A stretch of DNA of 64,000 nt from Brevundimonas bacteroides DSM 4726 (GCF_000701445.1 NZ_JNIX01000007.1:107501-171500); one strand, 5' to 3'; counted from the stretch's first letter, positions 29,149-39,093 are shown. The notes: generated from the letters alone by a model not told the origin. A program made the numbers and translations.

Positions 29149-32100
29149 TTATGCCGCAGTCTGTCGCCGGCGTCCGCGGCCTGAGCACGCTACAGGCTCT
29201 GGAGCTTCCAGCAGGCTGGTGAGCGCGGCCTTCACTGCGGGGGAGGTGCGTTCAGCGATCAGGTCGTCGATCGGGCAGGTCGGCGCTGCACGCGCAGCCC
29301 ATTTGCCGTCAGCACCCTCGATCCAGAAAACGTCTTCCAAATTATGGGCGACAGCGAGGCTCCGGTCCTTGGCGCACTTTGGGACCACCCGTTCGGGCCA
29401 AAGCCGCATGGCGATGCGCGCCCAGTCGTATTCCCCCTTCACCAAGCCGTCCCATGCCGCCCGGCATTCCTTTTGCCAGGCGCGGTTCTGTGGAAGCAGC
29501 CGCCATAGGGGCGCAAAGTTGAGGATGACGCCATCGTCGAGCTCAGGATCCCACAACGGCGCCACGCGGCGAATCTCGTGGAGAGTGGCCGACAACTCCT
29601 CGACGAAGACTCCCTGCGCCTCAATAGCGCGGCTCTGAGCCGTGGAGGGCGCCCCCCCTGCCTCCACCCGGAGGCGGTCGAGCTGGTGACTCTCGTCGCG
29701 CAGTTTGGGCGCCAAGTAGTCATTCTGCACCCGAAACAGGGTGTCTTTGCTGAAGGCATGAATGTAGAGCCACACCGAGTAGCTCGCGGAAGGTGTCGCT
29801 AGCTGCCAATAGATCGGCGCTTTGCGGCGGCTCTTAGAATACATGCGGATGTGCGCGGGGAAAAAGTCGCGCGCCAAAGTTCGCCGAAGATCCCCCGGCG
29901 CGGGTGCAGGCTCGCCAACGTGCTCATAGACTGCCGTCACGCGCGCGACGAGGTCGTCCACATGACCAGGATCGTCCACGAAGATGCCCGAAGTTGGCAT
30001 GAAAGGGGGCGCGCCGTGGGGCAGCATCCCGGGACTCACAGCGGGTAGCGGATCGAATAGGTTCGGTTTCACGGAAATGCGACGCTCGCCAGTAACCACG
30101 CGCACGTCAAAGCGGCCGAAGGCTACGCCGACAGACCAAGAGAGGACGTCTTGCTCCGAAGGTTGATAAAAAGCAGGTGAGGCCGCCTCTTCAAGCCAAT
30201 CGTCCGCGCCAGCGGTGACGCCATAGAGCCGTCTTGATATCTCTTCTATCTCGCGAACTTTTTGACCGATGTCACTCGATGATTCACTGGAAGCACCAAT
30301 GAATACTGAGGGTGAAACATAAGTTCGTGACGTTTCGTCGCCGTGAAAGCTTTCAGCTACTGCGTTCGCGATCACGGTTGAGAGTTCGGCCAGCCGTTGT
30401 CCGTCAGCCGCCTTGAGCGGGGGAATCGGTATTCGACCAATTGCGCCGCTCTGCTTGTGAAGGCCGCAAGTGTCGCGCACGAACGATCGAACGGGGCCGC
30501 TATTCAGCAAACCGAGAATTGGCAGCGTGTTTGTTTCATCGTCGAATAATATAGCCTTCCCCTCACGGGTGGGGAGGAACCCTTGGGGCAATATCGATAC
30601 ATGAAATGACGAGGATTGCTTCGGGAAGCTCAAGCCACGTCTGAAGTAAGCGTCTGTGCCAGATTGGTCGTAAGGTCGCCAAGCATCGGCCGAATTCATT
30701 TCCACCCATGCACGTCCGTTCGGGCCTCGCCAGTCCGCGACGCCGAGATCTTGCCGCCAAAATGGAGAGAATTCGCCACCGTTGGAAAGTGACTCCCAGC
30801 GTTTGCCTGGGGTCAGAGAGTCGATTTTGACTTCATACCAGCTTAGATATGTCCGCGCAGCTTTGTTTGATCCTAATCCACGAGGAAGCTTAGCAAGATC
30901 AGATAACGAGAACCAATCTCGGGTTCCATTCAGCACGCTTACAGGTAGCGCGTAGGCAAAGATGAAATCTGGAAGCTTCTCGAATACTTGTGAGCTAATC
31001 CACTTCCACGAAGATTTTGCACCAGAGATCTCCGATTCTTTGATTTCAGAATCTCTAAGATCGGTAAATCCAATCGATTGATCAGCGCCTTTCTCTCGAA
31101 GGACGTAGGCGGCCGTTTGGACGTTAGCGTCCAGTACGCCCCATCCGAGATCTGCCAGGAGCGCGACGGACTGCTTATCACATAGCAAGTGTTCTCTAAA
31201 ATCAGCGAAAGTGGATTGGACCATGAAGGTCCTGTCCGAAATGCAACCGATAAATGAGGCCCCGAGCTCCTTGGTTCGACGCACAAATGCAGAATAGAGA
31301 TTGCCGGCATCGTCAGCTTCTAGCTTGTCCGAAGTATTTCCGGTCGCCGGGCCAAAGGGTGGATTCATGAGTGCGACGTCAAATTTCTTTGACAAGAGAT
31401 CGACGAGGGCAAAGCCGTGCGCTGCGTCGTCCGCAAATAGTCGCCGGCGCGCAACGCCGGCCCCACGGGCATCGGTTCCGTACTCCTCCAAAGCCTTCAG
31501 CACTAACCGTTCGGCTTTGTTCCAAAAATCGAGGCCTTCGCTTGGGGCGATCTGAGGCCCTTCATCATTGAGCGCAGCTTGGCCGTCACCTGCCATGTCG
31601 TACTCCGCAATGCGGAACAGTGGCAGCTGCTCTTCCCATTCGGCACGTCCACGCTGGACAGCGAGCTCTAACGTCCGCTCAACCTTTACAAGGGCGCCCA
31701 TCTCGCCCGCCAAGCTCATCGCGTCCCAAACGTTCTCCACCAGAGCCTTGAGGCTGTCGGCCATAGCCTTGGTGGTGCGCACCCTCTGATCTGTTGGGAT
31801 ACCAAGGGCGCGGCGCATCAGGCTTTCAAGCCGTTCCTCCTTGAGCTCGTGGAGGAACTCATCGCGCAGGTCCTGTTCGCCGGGCATTGGCTCGGCGATT
31901 ACAATATTGGATCGGCGGATCGGTGGACGGGCAGTGCGGCCGATCGAGAGGTCGTCAAATGCCCGCTGAGCTTTCATCCATAGTGCTAGTTGGCAGATCT
32001 GAGCGCATCGGGGGTCTATGTCGATGCCGTGGAGGTTGTAGGCCATGATCAAGCCAGGGAGGGCCTGATTGAGGGCAGCAATGTTAGGATAGTCTTCAGC

Positions 32101-33072
32101 CAGGGGCTTGCCTGTGGCCTCGCTCCTTGGCGTCTCCGGATCGGCCCAGGCTTCCTGATAAATGGTGAGCATGAGGTCGAAGGCGTAGAGCAGGAAATGG
32201 CCCGAACCGCAGGCGGGGTCCAGGATACGAATGTCGCGCGGATCCTTCTTCGGCCGCGGCGCGCACATTTCTCCCGTCTGGCGGAGCAGATGCTCGCACT
32301 GGTCAATTAGCGCGGTCTGCCCGTCTCGCATCTCATACCAGATGCGCCCCACTGTGTTGTCGGTTAGGAATTCGACCACGTAGCGCGGGGTGAAGAATTG
32401 GTTTCGGACCGCTAGCTCGCGGCTGTTGCGTGGAGTCCCCTCCAAGCGCATTGCGCGCCGTTCGTCCTGGCCGTTGAAGTACTGATAGACCCAGCCGATG
32501 GTCTCGTCCTCTCCCCATACGCTCGCAAGCGGCGGAGCGTTGAGGATTTCCAACAGAGCCTCGAATGTCGCGCGCCGCGGCCACATAGCCGAAGCCGCAT
32601 CGCGCCGGTCGAACAGCACCTTCACGTCGGAGGAGAGCTCGTCGAATACACATTCCAAGTAGAGCCGGTAACCTGAGCCATCAGGGGTCCGCACCCCTGG
32701 AGCCAAGCCGCAGAACTCCGCGAAGCCCGACGAGGCCTCGCCCTGGCTGATGCAGGGCTGCACCAGTTCGCGCGCCTCCAGCATCTTCAGGGCGACAAAG
32801 CGATTGAGCATGGTGAAAGCAGCGTCGCGCAAAAAGTCGGTGACCGCTTCGTCCGGCTTCATCCCCGCGGCACGCTTATGAGCGATGGCCGCCGTGATCT
32901 TGCGCCAGGCGCGGCGCTGGTTGGGGTCGAGGTGGGGGCCCGGGACCTCGGAGATGCGGCCATCCTGGCGGACGTCGAAGGCGCTATCGAGCTGCTCGCG
33001 GAAGTCCTCAGTGAGCAGCCGACGGGCCTTCTGGGTCGCCGCCTCGATCGCGCTGCGGGTTTCCTTTTCCAT
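29149..33072 (-). CDS. pglX: PglX, BREX adenine-specific DNA methyltransferase
   Basis: 1307 aa. SAM-binding motif I LDPACGSGHF (284-293) and catalytic motif IV NPPFG (about 569) mark an N6-adenine methyltransferase. The N-terminal 280 residues are the helical BREX-specific region. Residues of about 580-955 (coordinates 30200-31330) should form the target-recognition part. That stretch is visibly AT-richer than its surroundings (25 G+C of 60 bases at 30961-31020), suggesting exchange of specificity by recombination. PglX marks host DNA so that BREX can tell it from phage. Ten bases separate it from brxC. Confidence 0.95.
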   Translation of the reverse strand: MEKETRSAIEAATQKARRLLTEDFREQLDSAFDVRQDGRISEVPGPHLDPNQRRAWRKITAAIAHKRAAGMKPDEAVTDFLRDAAFTMLNRFVALKMLEARELVQPCISQGEASSGFAEFCGLAPGVRTPDGSGYRLYLECVFDELSSDVKVLFDRRDAASAMWPRRATFEALLEILNAPPLASVWGEDETIGWVYQYFNGQDERRAMRLEGTPRNSRELAVRNQFFTPRYVVEFLTDNTVGRIWYEMRDGQTALIDQCEHLLRQTGEMCAPRPKKDPRDIRILDPACGSGHFLLYAFDLMLTIYQEAWADPETPRSEATGKPLAEDYPNIAALNQALPGLIMAYNLHGIDIDPRCAQICQLALWMKAQRAFDDLSIGRTARPPIRRSNIVIAEPMPGEQDLRDEFLHELKEERLESLMRRALGIPTDQRVRTTKAMADSLKALVENVWDAMSLAGEMGALVKVERTLELAVQRGRAEWEEQLPLFRIAEYDMAGDGQAALNDEGPQIAPSEGLDFWNKAERLVLKALEEYGTDARGAGVARRRLFADDAAHGFALVDLLSKKFDVALMNPPFGPATGNTSDKLEADDAGNLYSAFVRRTKELGASFIGCISDRTFMVQSTFADFREHLLCDKQSVALLADLGWGVLDANVQTAAYVLREKGADQSIGFTDLRDSEIKESEISGAKSSWKWISSQVFEKLPDFIFAYALPVSVLNGTRDWFSLSDLAKLPRGLGSNKAARTYLSWYEVKIDSLTPGKRWESLSNGGEFSPFWRQDLGVADWRGPNGRAWVEMNSADAWRPYDQSGTDAYFRRGLSFPKQSSSFHVSILPQGFLPTREGKAILFDDETNTLPILGLLNSGPVRSFVRDTCGLHKQSGAIGRIPIPPLKAADGQRLAELSTVIANAVAESFHGDETSRTYVSPSVFIGASSESSSDIGQKVREIEEISRRLYGVTAGADDWLEEAASPAFYQPSEQDVLSWSVGVAFGRFDVRVVTGERRISVKPNLFDPLPAVSPGMLPHGAPPFMPTSGIFVDDPGHVDDLVARVTAVYEHVGEPAPAPGDLRRTLARDFFPAHIRMYSKSRRKAPIYWQLATPSASYSVWLYIHAFSKDTLFRVQNDYLAPKLRDESHQLDRLRVEAGGAPSTAQSRAIEAQGVFVEELSATLHEIRRVAPLWDPELDDGVILNFAPLWRLLPQNRAWQKECRAAWDGLVKGEYDWARIAMRLWPERVVPKCAKDRSLAVAHNLEDVFWIEGADGKWAARAAPTCPIDDLIAERTSPAVKAALTSLLEAPEPVACSGRGRRRQTAA

Positions 33073-33082
33073 CAGGCGCGGC

Positions 33083-36000
33083 TCATCGGATGATGACCTT
33101 CTTGCCTTCGCCGATCAGGCGGCCCAACTCGTCGCGCAGGCCGCTGAGGGCCTGTTCGAGCTGTTCCTCGTTCTCAATGCCGCCGGCAAAATACTGGCCC
33201 ACCGAAATTGAGACGATCCGGTCCCCGTCAATCGCCTGCAGCACCTTCTGGATCGCCGCGCTAAGGCGGCTTTCGCAGGCTTCTGTCTCACTCCGCAGTT
33301 GGGAGAAGCTCTCGTTCGTCCAGGTCTTTGAGGCGCATGCGCGCAGGGGGGCGGCGATCTCGTCCTGGACCGCAGGGTCGAGGCCGTCCCAACCCGATGT
33401 GGCAGCCAGCGTGTCGAGGGCCGAGCCGTAAACCTCAGCTCTCTCAGCCATTAGAGCTGCAACCAGGCGCCGACGCTCTTTGTGGATGCTCGCGGCCGCG
33501 GCGGCGATAGCAGGCAGATCGCGGAAGAAGGTTTCGCGACTGATGAAATCGTTCAGCGTCTCGCCCTTCTCGGCGATTCCGGGATCGACGCCAGACTCCC
33601 GTAGCAAGGACGGCAGCTCGCGCAACGCCGCACGGCCCAATGTGAGATGCTCAAGGCCGGTCTGATCGAGGCTCCTGGCCAGGTCTGCGCTGCGCTTGAT
33701 CGCGTCTTTGATCGATCGATGCGTTGCATTGAAAGAGAGGATGGCATTCTCGTCACCGCCACGGCCGATGCTGCGCATCTCGTTCAGTGCGGTGGCGAGA
33801 ATGTCTGCGCCGGGCAGGGTGTGACTCTGCAGCAAGCCCAAGGCCGTTTGGACGGCATCCACATTGCGATCGACCTGATCTCTGATCTCAGCCGATAGAG
33901 ACGACTCCGAAATTTCTTTCGCTTCGTTGCCGAAGGTCGCCTTGAAATGATCAGCCGCTTCGGCGAGGACGCCGAAATCGATGCCTTTGCGCGGCCGGAA
34001 GCTGGCCACCCTGAACGCCTGGTTGTTGTTGAAGCAGTCCTTGGCTGCGACGCTCAGTGCGTTGTCGATCGTCTGACCCTTGTGGGCGGCGTCGATGGCC
34101 CCGGCGCGCAGCAGAGAAAGCACGAGCAATCGAACGGCGTCGAAATCCCAACCGAATGGGGCGCCGGCGAAGGCTTCGGCCAGGTACTTGCCGGTTGCCT
34201 GCTCCCCGTAGCGGGCGCGTTCGTCGATGGTGCGCACGACTTCGGCCAGCGGCACGCCCAAGACGTTGAAGGCGCGCTTGCCGCCATCATCCTTGAGCAG
34301 GCCGAGTTCGGCGAAGACTTTCGGCAGGCCGTTGAGGTTCTCATCGACCATCAAGGCGTCGATGCCCCTTTGAATATCGGCGCGCTTGGCGCTCGCTTCT
34401 CCGAACCGCTCGTAGACCGCCGGCAGAGCCTTGGAGAGCACGCCGACGGCGACCTTGCGGATATCCGCAGCGCCGCCGTCGGGGCTGCGGTCATGGCCTT
34501 GGAAGTAGATGCGGCCGGATAGGCAGGCGGCCTTCAGGCGGCGAAACAGTTCCTGCTGATGACGGCGCAGGCGTGCGCGTTCTTCGGCGATGAGTTTGGT
34601 CTCATCGGTGGTCGCAGCGCCGCGGCCCTTACGCTTGATCATCTCATCCGAGCGAAAGGCCTCGCGGGCCTCGCGCCGGATGTCTTCATCTAGGCCGACG
34701 ATCCAGAAGACGCTGTTCTTCTCGGTCTGACTGCGGGTGCGAAACCGCTCGGCTTCGACGTCAACCGCCCCGGCGTCGTCGGCCAGTTGCAGATGAAAGC
34801 CGATGTCGCCGGAGACCTTCTCGGAGCCGTCGATCATCAAGCCGGCCTTGAAGACCTTGGTTTCACCGAGCGTAAAATCGGGCTGCGGAGACCAGAAGTC
34901 GGTGATCGTCGTCGCCAACAGTTGGCGCTCATCAGCGCGGCGCGGTTCGAGCCCCTCACGAGTCTTGTCCCAGTCGTCTTCCGCTGGTGTCGGAATGCGG
35001 TAGCCGTCATCGCCTAGCCGAACGAACTGCCGCTTTTCGAGGTCGGCCAGGGCTTGGTGAACTTCGCTCAGCCGCGAATCCGAGTCGACCCGGTTGAGCA
35101 GCGCCGCGGCGATATTCTCGGGCGTGCGATGCACCGATTTCACGAACTGCAGCAGGCAGACCACCTTAGCCACAGCTTGCGCTAGGGGGTGGTCGGTTCT
35201 GGCGGGGATGGAGTCGATCTTGCCGCGGATGTCCGAGCTGATGTTGCCGGAGGTCAAGTCGTAAACCTGATCCAGGGTGACCAGCTCGCCGACGTTCTGA
35301 TCGGCCATCTTGGTCTGCGGATTGATCAGAAGTTGCTGGGCCAGCTTGATGATCGTGCGGTTGGCGCCGCCGACATGCTTGCTTGCCCCGCCCTGGGTTC
35401 TGAGCCCGGAGACGACGTCGATGATCAGGTCGATCTGGTAGGGTAGCAACGGGTAAAGATCGACGAACCGTTCGCGTGACAGTTCAGGCAAACGCACGTC
35501 CGCCGTGACCCGCGAATTGACATCCAGCCGCGCCCGATTGTCCTCAAACAGCCTCCCGAGCGTGCTCTGCGCATCGGCGTTCTTGTTGAGTACGCGGCGG
35601 CTGGTGACCTCGGCGATGTCGGAAGGCTCTAGGTGAACCTGCATGGGAAAGCGGTCCATTAACCGGCCGAGTTCGATCTTCTTGTCGTCCAGCCCGCTTA
35701 CGAGTTCGCTCAAGCGCTCTTGCGAGGTTACGATCGTCCAGAACCGGCCCTTTCCACGCATGCCAAGCTGCTGCACGATCGACTGCAGATCGAGCATCTT
35801 TTGAATGTCGCGCGCGACGAACTGGCCGACTTCGTCGACCACGAACACCAAGGAATGGCCTGGCTTACGCCTAGCCATAAGCTCGACAACGCGTTGGCCC
35901 AGGAGCGCGACATTGACCACAGGCTTGGAGCGCCCCTTGGCCCAGGAGTCGCCCAAGGGAAAGGTCTTGGGATCCAGCTTGTGCATGATAAGGCTGGCTT

Positions 36001-36613
36001 TGTTGGTAGCGAAGGCTAGTAGTCCACGCTCCTGGTTCCAGTCTTTGCCGTACTCTTCTTTGTAGGCTGCCTCGAATTCCGGAAGCTTGCCTTCCGATTC
36101 CAGACCGATCTCAAGCTCAGCGAGATCGATGTCTTTGGCGTAGTCCAGGCTTTTGAGAAACAGGCTGTACATGATCTCGGTCAGCATCTGATTGCCGGAC
36201 CGGATGCCGCGATCAGTTGAGACATCAAAGATCACCGCGTGAGTGGGGATCTTCTCGCCGATGGCGTTGAGAACCACGGTGAGCTTGGAGTCGCCCACCT
36301 GATCGGCAAACCGCTTGCCCGCCGGCGCGCCCTGCAGCATGCGGTTTTCGAGGGATAGGCCCAGCAGCTTGGCGAAGCTCGACTTACCCGACCCGAAAAA
36401 GCCTGAGACCCAGACGGCCGCGCCTTCGTGGGGCTTCTGCGGCGTTTCCTGATAGCGCTCGAGCACCTCCAGGAAATGGCGCTTGATGGAGTCGGTGACG
36501 ACGTATTCGTCGATTTCTCCAACGATGACGGCTTCATCGTCCTGATCGACCTTGATGACTTCTTCGATCTGACGCGTGACGTCGTTAGCGAAGAGGCTGC
36601 CGATTTTGCTCAT
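33083..36613 (-). CDS. brxC: BrxC, large BREX ATPase
   Basis: 1176 aa, the typical BrxC length. The Walker A motif is in WVSGFFGSGKSSFAK (GxxGSGKS at 71-78), and HSLVFVVDEVGQFV looks like Walker B. The remaining 900 residues are mostly helical, as in the DUF6079-type BrxC/PglY family. It is the core ATPase of the BREX complex, probably a large ring or filament that acts with PglX and PglZ. The start is 8 bases from the end of brxB. Confidence 0.94.
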   Translation of the reverse strand: MSKIGSLFANDVTRQIEEVIKVDQDDEAVIVGEIDEYVVTDSIKRHFLEVLERYQETPQKPHEGAAVWVSGFFGSGKSSFAKLLGLSLENRMLQGAPAGKRFADQVGDSKLTVVLNAIGEKIPTHAVIFDVSTDRGIRSGNQMLTEIMYSLFLKSLDYAKDIDLAELEIGLESEGKLPEFEAAYKEEYGKDWNQERGLLAFATNKASLIMHKLDPKTFPLGDSWAKGRSKPVVNVALLGQRVVELMARRKPGHSLVFVVDEVGQFVARDIQKMLDLQSIVQQLGMRGKGRFWTIVTSQERLSELVSGLDDKKIELGRLMDRFPMQVHLEPSDIAEVTSRRVLNKNADAQSTLGRLFEDNRARLDVNSRVTADVRLPELSRERFVDLYPLLPYQIDLIIDVVSGLRTQGGASKHVGGANRTIIKLAQQLLINPQTKMADQNVGELVTLDQVYDLTSGNISSDIRGKIDSIPARTDHPLAQAVAKVVCLLQFVKSVHRTPENIAAALLNRVDSDSRLSEVHQALADLEKRQFVRLGDDGYRIPTPAEDDWDKTREGLEPRRADERQLLATTITDFWSPQPDFTLGETKVFKAGLMIDGSEKVSGDIGFHLQLADDAGAVDVEAERFRTRSQTEKNSVFWIVGLDEDIRREAREAFRSDEMIKRKGRGAATTDETKLIAEERARLRRHQQELFRRLKAACLSGRIYFQGHDRSPDGGAADIRKVAVGVLSKALPAVYERFGEASAKRADIQRGIDALMVDENLNGLPKVFAELGLLKDDGGKRAFNVLGVPLAEVVRTIDERARYGEQATGKYLAEAFAGAPFGWDFDAVRLLVLSLLRAGAIDAAHKGQTIDNALSVAAKDCFNNNQAFRVASFRPRKGIDFGVLAEAADHFKATFGNEAKEISESSLSAEIRDQVDRNVDAVQTALGLLQSHTLPGADILATALNEMRSIGRGGDENAILSFNATHRSIKDAIKRSADLARSLDQTGLEHLTLGRAALRELPSLLRESGVDPGIAEKGETLNDFISRETFFRDLPAIAAAAASIHKERRRLVAALMAERAEVYGSALDTLAATSGWDGLDPAVQDEIAAPLRACASKTWTNESFSQLRSETEACESRLSAAIQKVLQAIDGDRIVSISVGQYFAGGIENEEQLEQALSGLRDELGRLIGEGKKVIIR

Positions 36614-36621
36614 GCGCCCGC

Positions 36622-37197
36622 CTAAAAGATCTTCGGTCGATAGTTATGTTCAGCGTCGAGTACGCCCATGAACTTCAGCCCGGAGGCGCCGTCCAAGTGC
36701 CCCGGATAGAACAAGACGGTAGGTGCGATCACCCGTCCCTTGAGCTGCTCCAGCAGCGAGAAGGTTCGGTAGACCGGAAACAACGCCCCGGCGCGATTGA
36801 TCAGCACGATGTCGGTCTTGGGCTCTGGATCCGAAGGCATCCTATCCGCCACGAGATCCACCAAGGGACTATAGGACTCCAGGACGTTGGTGATCGTTTG
36901 GATGGTGTCTTCCACGCCAGAAGAGCGCTCGGCTTCGATCCACCCCGGCAGGTCGCTCTGCGCCTCCAACGCAGCGAACAGGCACTCCGCCAGCGAGATT
37001 CTGATCACCCGCTTGGACTTCTGTTCCAGCCGCGTCTGAAGCAGGCCGATCTCGCGACGCAGCTCAAACTCGTCGGCGGGGTCATAGTGGAACAGCGCAT
37101 AGGGCATATCGTGATAGGCGCTGATCCTGTCCCGAGGATCATGGCTGACCAGGATCGGCTCTAGGTTATCGCGAAGGCGGGTCTTGAAATCGCTCAT
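36622..37197 (-). CDS. brxB: BrxB (DUF1788)
   Basis: 191 aa, expected size for BrxB. DUF1788 features are visible: ISAYHDMPYALFHYDP near 25-40 (with the helix LRREIGLLQTRLEQ following) and the end FYPGHLDGASGLKFMG. Structural subunit of BREX; the family has no known enzymatic motif. Its start overlaps the end of the BrxA-like gene by 4 bases. Confidence 0.92.
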   Translation of the reverse strand: MSDFKTRLRDNLEPILVSHDPRDRISAYHDMPYALFHYDPADEFELRREIGLLQTRLEQKSKRVIRISLAECLFAALEAQSDLPGWIEAERSSGVEDTIQTITNVLESYSPLVDLVADRMPSDPEPKTDIVLINRAGALFPVYRTFSLLEQLKGRVIAPTVLFYPGHLDGASGLKFMGVLDAEHNYRPKIF

Positions 37198-37964
37198 CGG
37201 GCAACCTGCCTTGCGAATTCGAGGGCCGAGCCAGCGGGCGGCGCAAGCTGCACCAAGCTGCCCGCGACCTGGTAGTTCAGGCGGCGGAACTGGTGCAAGT
37301 GAAGCAGGCTGTGGTGAACGTCGTCAGGGCTCATATAGGCCAGCCGCCAAAGCCGGCTGTTGGGCACCTTGCTCGCGTCGCCCTCAAGATCGGCGATGAG
37401 CTGCACATAATAGACCAGGACGTCGTCGCTCATCGAGATGTTGGCGAATGTGCGAACGGGGCCGGACCCCTCCACCATCCCAAGGTCGCCGGCGGTCTTG
37501 AGTAGGTCCCGAGCGGCGCGAACGCGGCTGTAGTCCGAAATCGGCGCCGCCTTGCCGCCTCGACGGCCAGCGGCGTCATCGACCACCCCGAGGAGGTCCT
37601 CAGAGCGAATAGCCAAGCGGCCGCGCGCCCGTTCCTCGAAGAGCCAGCCGAGTGCAAACGTGTGGAATGGCTCCTCGGTGGCGCCGACCCAAAGGCGTAG
37701 GCAGTGACGCCAATCGCTGATTGGCATCCCGTGCTGCGCCAGAACGATTAAAGACTCGACGAGCTCGAAATCCCTGATGCGCCGTCTTATCGTCGCCAGA
37801 ATTTCATCTTCCCACCCTTGGGTGGACTGGCGTCCGGCGAGCCCATTAGCGAGATTTTGGTCAGCGTTGAGGTCAAAGGCCCAGCCGGAAAAGAGCCGGT
37901 AGGTTTCGTCTACCAGCACGCCCTTGCGAAGCAGGCGTTGAGACCATTTCGGCGAAACTCTCAT
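37194..37964 (-). CDS. brxA: BrxA-like protein (DUF1819 type)
   Basis: 256 aa, somewhat longer than type 1 BrxA (about 200). It begins with a basic segment WSQRLLRKGVLVDETYRLF and has helical repeats with RRRIRDFELVESLIVLAQHG. The C-terminal half carries a winged-helix-like stretch around MSPDDVHHSLLHLHQF. The assignment rests on position before brxB and general resemblance to DUF1819 proteins. ATGA overlaps on both sides (37194-37197 and 37961-37964) tie it to brxB and the BrxE-like gene. BrxA proteins bind DNA, and this one may too. Confidence 0.75.
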   Translation of the reverse strand: MRVSPKWSQRLLRKGVLVDETYRLFSGWAFDLNADQNLANGLAGRQSTQGWEDEILATIRRRIRDFELVESLIVLAQHGMPISDWRHCLRLWVGATEEPFHTFALGWLFEERARGRLAIRSEDLLGVVDDAAGRRGGKAAPISDYSRVRAARDLLKTAGDLGMVEGSGPVRTFANISMSDDVLVYYVQLIADLEGDASKVPNSRLWRLAYMSPDDVHHSLLHLHQFRRLNYQVAGSLVQLAPPAGSALEFARQVAR

Positions 37965-38512
37965 GACCCACTCAAAGCGTATGGCACGACGAGCCGTCCG
38001 TCGCCGCCCTTGGCAAAGCCCAAGGCCAGCAACGCCGCGACGCGGGCGCTGGTGGGAACCTTTACTGAAACGCCGCTAGCATCCACTTGAAGCTTCTCCG
38101 CAATCTCGACGTCTGAGGGCTCAACGAGGCCAAGATCGACCAGGACGGCGGCCGGCTCAGGGCGTCCAAGCTCGGCGATTTGATCGAAGAAAGGCGTCCA
38201 TCTGTCGACCTGGTCCAGCCAGTCCTCCCACCGGATATCAAACGCCTCTTCGATGTCCTCCCCCAGCCACCAAAGCGTCATGGCCCCTGGGAGGGAATGT
38301 ACCTCCACGCACCTGGCTGCCGCCGCCGCAAATACGGATCTGGCTTGTGCGAACAAGTGCGTGCGCGGGAACCCCCTCCTTAGAACCGCGGCGCCGCGTC
38401 GTCCCAGTTGGCCCTGAGTGTTCCACCAGCGCGCACCGTCCATTTCCCCGCATCGTGCTATCGCAAGACGCAGTTTCAGCAGCCCCTCGAGGTCTATTGT
38501 CGTGTTGCTCAC
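37961..38512 (-). CDS. brxE: BrxE-like BREX protein (type 6 marker)
   Basis: 183 aa. The N-terminus LLKLRLAIARCGEMDGARWW and the following RGFPRTHLFAQARSVFAAA match my recollection of the BREX-6 BrxE family. The order BrxE-BrxA-BrxB-BrxC-PglX-PglZ is that of type 6 BREX. No catalytic motif is visible; a zinc or DNA function cannot be read. Its start overlaps the stop of the small gene before it (38509-38512). The family call is moderate: the operon position supports it more than any single motif. Confidence 0.65.
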   Translation of the reverse strand: MSNTTIDLEGLLKLRLAIARCGEMDGARWWNTQGQLGRRGAAVLRRGFPRTHLFAQARSVFAAAAARCVEVHSLPGAMTLWWLGEDIEEAFDIRWEDWLDQVDRWTPFFDQIAELGRPEPAAVLVDLGLVEPSDVEIAEKLQVDASGVSVKVPTSARVAALLALGFAKGGDGRLVVPYALSGS

Positions 38513-38811
38513 GCAGCGCCCCCTGATACTGATTCTGACCAGGAAAGCGCCAGACTCGGTCCCAACTTAAACAGCATGCGCAGGTGAAAGGGGAGGGCCT
38601 CAGTGGACGAAGAAGTGCGCCGAATCGCTGGATTCAACCCGGCCTCGGCAACTAGGGAGGCGTAACGATGCATGCCCGGGAAGTTCCCCACTTGGCTGAA
38701 ACGGGTTTGCCCCTCTTGGTCCCGTTCGAGTCTCAATTCGCCCCTCAACCTATGGCGGTTTTCTATCACAAGTTTTGCTTTGGCTGGCCGCCAGTCCCGA
38801 TGGTGCGCCAC
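38509..38811 (-). CDS. Small protein between WGR gene and brxE
   Basis: 100 aa from GTG at 38809-38811, immediately after the WGR stop; a shorter form could start at ATG 38673. The basic N-terminal half (RPAKAKLVIENRHRLRGELR) and serine-rich end show no known motif. Its stop overlaps the brxE start by 4 bases, and it is flanked on both sides by operon genes without a gap, which is the main reason to accept it. Function unknown; not a standard BREX component. Confidence 0.5.
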   Translation of the reverse strand: MAHHRDWRPAKAKLVIENRHRLRGELRLERDQEGQTRFSQVGNFPGMHRYASLVAEAGLNPAIRRTSSSTEALPFHLRMLFKLGPSLALSWSESVSGGAA

Positions 38812-39093
38812 CTAGTGGTCGCGACTCGCCGAATGGGCGCTGCGGCGCCCCGCCGGCTGGGCCTTCGGGCCAAATTCCTGGTACCCTCGGCGTGCCTTCG
38901 CCGAGGCGATGCGCGTGAGTTCATTGGCGGCGTCGGCCGGGCTATCGAACCAGTCGAATCGCACCCGGCCATGCGTGCCAATGCGACCCCACCTTCGGAC
39001 TAGCAGGATGTCGCCGAAGAGGGAATTCTCAAGCGAGAGGGTGTAGAACCTCCGCATGTTCACGCTTGGATCGACACGATGCAGGACGAGCAT
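38812..39093 (-). CDS. WGR-domain protein leading the BREX operon
   Basis: 93 aa from ATG at 39091-39093. Longer in-frame starts at 39123 and 39180 exist but run up to or through the operator; WGR proteins usually begin at VLHRVDP-type sequence, as here. The whole protein is one WGR domain: YTLSLENSLFGDILL, then VRRWGRIGTHGRVR (the W-G-R triad), then a helical end. WGR domains bind nucleic acid, often 5' phosphates or DNA ends in PARP-like proteins. First gene after operator copy 4, so it marks the BREX promoter. It might be a DNA-end sensor added to BREX. Confidence 0.82.
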   Translation of the reverse strand: MLVLHRVDPSVNMRRFYTLSLENSLFGDILLVRRWGRIGTHGRVRFDWFDSPADAANELTRIASAKARRGYQEFGPKAQPAGRRSAHSASRDH

